Shown here: in pieces, positions 6,507-7,958 of the stretch
Layout: every line of letters starts with the position of its first letter
How positions within the stretch are numbered: position 1 is the stretch's first letter
Origin: CAZKXU01 sp964556665
GTDB lineage: Bacteria; Bdellovibrionota_C; UBA2361; CAZKXU01
Length of the DNA: 7,958 nucleotides
Reading direction: 5' to 3'
Assembly (NCBI GenBank): GCA_964556665.1
Contig: CAZKXU010000112.1
Coordinates: 1-7,958 of the forward strand
The notes under the pieces: generated by a model
Databases searched by the model: none
What the model was told of the DNA's origin: nothing
The model's input: only the letters and a program-made list of their open reading frames with translations
Translations under genes and position numbers: made by a program

Positions 6507-7643
6507 CTAAGCTAGTCTGGTGAGTAGCTCTACTATAGCAGCGATGTTATTAATACTTCTTATACTGATACTACCTATCTGCTTCTCCTTTATCGGAGTT
6601 CCCACGATCTGAAATCCATGCGCTTTGGGCAGTACCCGATTAAGATAGGATAAGCCAGGATGCAGATCGGTTTCAGACAACTTGGCTTCAACCAGCATTT
6701 TTGCCTGGAGCCCTTCGCATATTACGAAATCTACTTCGTGCTTATCCTTGTCCCGAAAATACTGTAGGTTCAGGCGACGACCAGCTGAGTCATTAAGAAA
6801 GTGAATCCATTTTAGCAGACATGAACCGATTAAGTTTTCAAAACGAAAACCATCTCCGTTTGTGGCTGCCGAACAGTCATAGAAGTACACTTTTGGTTCA
6901 CGGCGGATACTGCGGGCCAAATTGCGACTATACGGATATACGATAAAAATGACATAGAGCCGCTCCAATAACTCAATCCATTTTTTTACTGTAGGAGGAG
7001 AAATGCCGATGTCGGCTGCCAAATGTGAATAGTTAATTGTTCCGCCGACGCGCTCTCGCAGCAATTCAATCAAAAGCTCCATGCCGCGTAATTCGGAGAC
7101 CATCGAAATGTCCCTAATATCTTCACGCAATACCACCTGCAGCCGATCTTCCCGTAAACGATCCGCCTCTTTTGGATTTAGAAAGGCCTCAGGAAATCCA
7201 CCGCTTTTTATTAATTGTTGTGATGCAAGCAGTGCGTCTTTTATCCCAAATTGCTGAACCGCTTCAAGCGGATCTATCGGATGAAGTCGATACATGTAGG
7301 TTCTGCCTGTTAAAGCGTCACCACCTTTGCGAAAGGTTTCAAGTCTAGCACTCCCAGTAACAAGCAGCGGCGGGTTATTTTGAAATTCATCAATCAATCC
7401 CTTTAGGAAACTTTTCCACTTAATAAATTTATGCAGCTCATCCAAAACCACAACACCACTACGCTTTGGCCAAGCGATCTCTCGAATTGCTCGCCGATCA
7501 GATGTGACATCCCAATTCAAATAGTTGGATGCTGATTTGACTAGCGACTTGGCTAAGGTTGACTTGCCAACTTGGCGCGGGCCGGCGAGAAAGAGTAGTT
7601 TTTTTTTCAGGTCGGCAATTATATTTGGTTCTAAATAACGCAT
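6507..7643 (-). CDS. ATP-binding protein of the AAA_14/DUF4143 family with nuclease-like residues
   Basis: The 378-residue product is a typical full-length member of this family. Walker A is GPRQVGKST (residues 21-29), Walker B is VVVLDELHK (64-72), and the strand LLVTGSARLE (93-102) fits the sensor position, followed by GRTYMYRLHP (113-122). A winged-helix-like segment, HLAADIGISPPTVKKWIELL (207-226), leads into the DUF4143 domain. That domain ends in EVDFVICE...LVEAKLSE, whose EVD (303-305) and EAK (319-321) form a PD-(D/E)xK-like signature. I chose the ATG at 7643 because relatives begin with a MxRYLEP-like sequence; a TTG at 7679 in the same frame would add 12 residues and starts inside the palindrome. 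No clear Shine-Dalgarno is visible. The biological role of the family is poorly known; roles in defence or mobile-element maintenance are speculative. Confidence 0.93.
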   Translation of the reverse strand: MRYLEPNIIADLKKKLLFLAGPRQVGKSTLAKSLVKSASNYLNWDVTSDRRAIREIAWPKRSGVVVLDELHKFIKWKSFLKGLIDEFQNNPPLLVTGSARLETFRKGGDALTGRTYMYRLHPIDPLEAVQQFGIKDALLASQQLIKSGGFPEAFLNPKEADRLREDRLQVVLREDIRDISMVSELRGMELLIELLRERVGGTINYSHLAADIGISPPTVKKWIELLERLYVIFIVYPYSRNLARSIRREPKVYFYDCSAATNGDGFRFENLIGSCLLKWIHFLNDSAGRRLNLQYFRDKDKHEVDFVICEGLQAKMLVEAKLSETDLHPGLSYLNRVLPKAHGFQIVGTPIKEKQIGSISIRSINNIAAIVELLTRLA

Positions 7644-7678
7644 TAGACCAATTAAAACACATTTTTGCTTTAGTCGCA

Positions 7679-7706
7679 ACTATTTAAAAGTCGACTTTTA
7701 AATAGT
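7679..7706. promoter_or_regulatory. perfect 28-bp palindrome upstream of the ATPase gene, with extra half-sites
   Basis: ACTATTTAAAAGTC followed by its exact reverse complement forms a 28-bp palindrome centred at 7692/7693, about 36-63 bases upstream of the chosen ATG. Its half-site ACTATTTAA recurs at 7756-7764, and a degraded version, ACTATTAAAGG, lies at 7725-7735. The cluster suggests an operator for a dimeric or cooperative regulator; a hairpin in the 5' leader is the alternative. The family's own HTH-like segment raises the possibility of self-regulation, which is speculation. I see no good sigma-70 pair that would decide the promoter position. Confidence 0.6.
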
Positions 7707-7835
7707 CGTACCGCTAAGACCAGAACTATTAAAGGTTATTTTTAAGAATCTTCCGACTATTTAAGTAGGATATGAAATAGATAGCTTCCAGCATCTTTGA
7801 TTAGATTAGGGGTCAAGAGAACGAGAAGAAGAAGA

Positions 7836-7958
7836 GAACATTTTCTCACACACGTTGATATTTTTAACTTAGTTGAAGTGAGCTTTGATAACTTATTGAT
7901 CCTTAGAGAAATTTTAGACGAGACGTTATAAGAGCCTCTACCCTTACGAAGCCAAAAA
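7836..7958 (+). mobile_element. MITE copy 4, left part (cut by window end)
   Basis: This copy begins GAACATTTTCTCACACACG and matches copy 3 across its left half with only a few substitutions (for example ACATT for ACACT, and CCTCTACCCTT for CTTCTACCCAT). It lacks the 5-bp duplication of copy 2. It runs off the window at CGAAGCCAAAAA, with roughly 95 bp expected beyond. The stretch before it (7765-7835) holds only purine-rich sequence (GAACGAGAAGAAGAAGAG) and no gene. Confidence 0.87.

Noticed and set aside
1..7958. The repeats as integron attC sites
   Set aside because: The cassette-like spacing is suggestive, but the repeats are over 210 bp, the ends do not show the GTTRRRY/RYYYAAC core sites, gene orientations are mixed and no integrase is visible.

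Overview
The window is accessory bacterial DNA of moderate to low GC (by eye, roughly 40% overall and clearly lower in the repeats). Short non-spliced genes, Shine-Dalgarno sequences, a type II toxin-antitoxin pair and a DUF4143-type ATPase all indicate a bacterium. The phylum cannot be fixed from this sequence. The GCGGGCA/TGCCCGC intergenic hairpin is a kind of repeat I associate with several repeat-rich genomes, including filamentous cyanobacteria and some gammaproteobacteria, which is only a weak hint. No rRNA, tRNA, CRISPR array, transposase or integrase is visible.

The layout is dominated by one non-coding repeat of about 217-226 bp. It has terminal inverted repeats and looks like a MITE (a miniature, non-autonomous transposable element). 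There are four copies in the same orientation: a right end at 1-51, full copies at 2821-3046 and 6143-6359, and a left part at 7836-7958 cut by the window edge. They divide the window into three gene blocks and the window both begins and ends inside a copy. Block A (52-2820) holds an unrecognised 555-residue protein on the + strand, a convergent toxin-antitoxin operon on the - strand, and a 46-codon orphan reading frame. Block B (3047-6142) holds a single large - strand gene for a 935-residue protein with collagen-like glycine-rich blocks, Ig-like beta segments and a possible Rossmann-like C-terminal half. Block C (6360-7835) holds a - strand ATPase of the AAA_14/DUF4143 type with nuclease-like residues, preceded by a perfect 28-bp palindrome.

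The toxin-antitoxin pair should act as a unit, with toxin first and antitoxin overlapping it by 20 bp. Nothing in the sequence shows that the three blocks work together. The common theme is the repeat: each block looks like cargo between direct copies of one mobile element. In block B the repeat edge supplies the stop codon of the collagen-like gene, and the orphan frame on the other side of that copy may be its severed C-terminal end.
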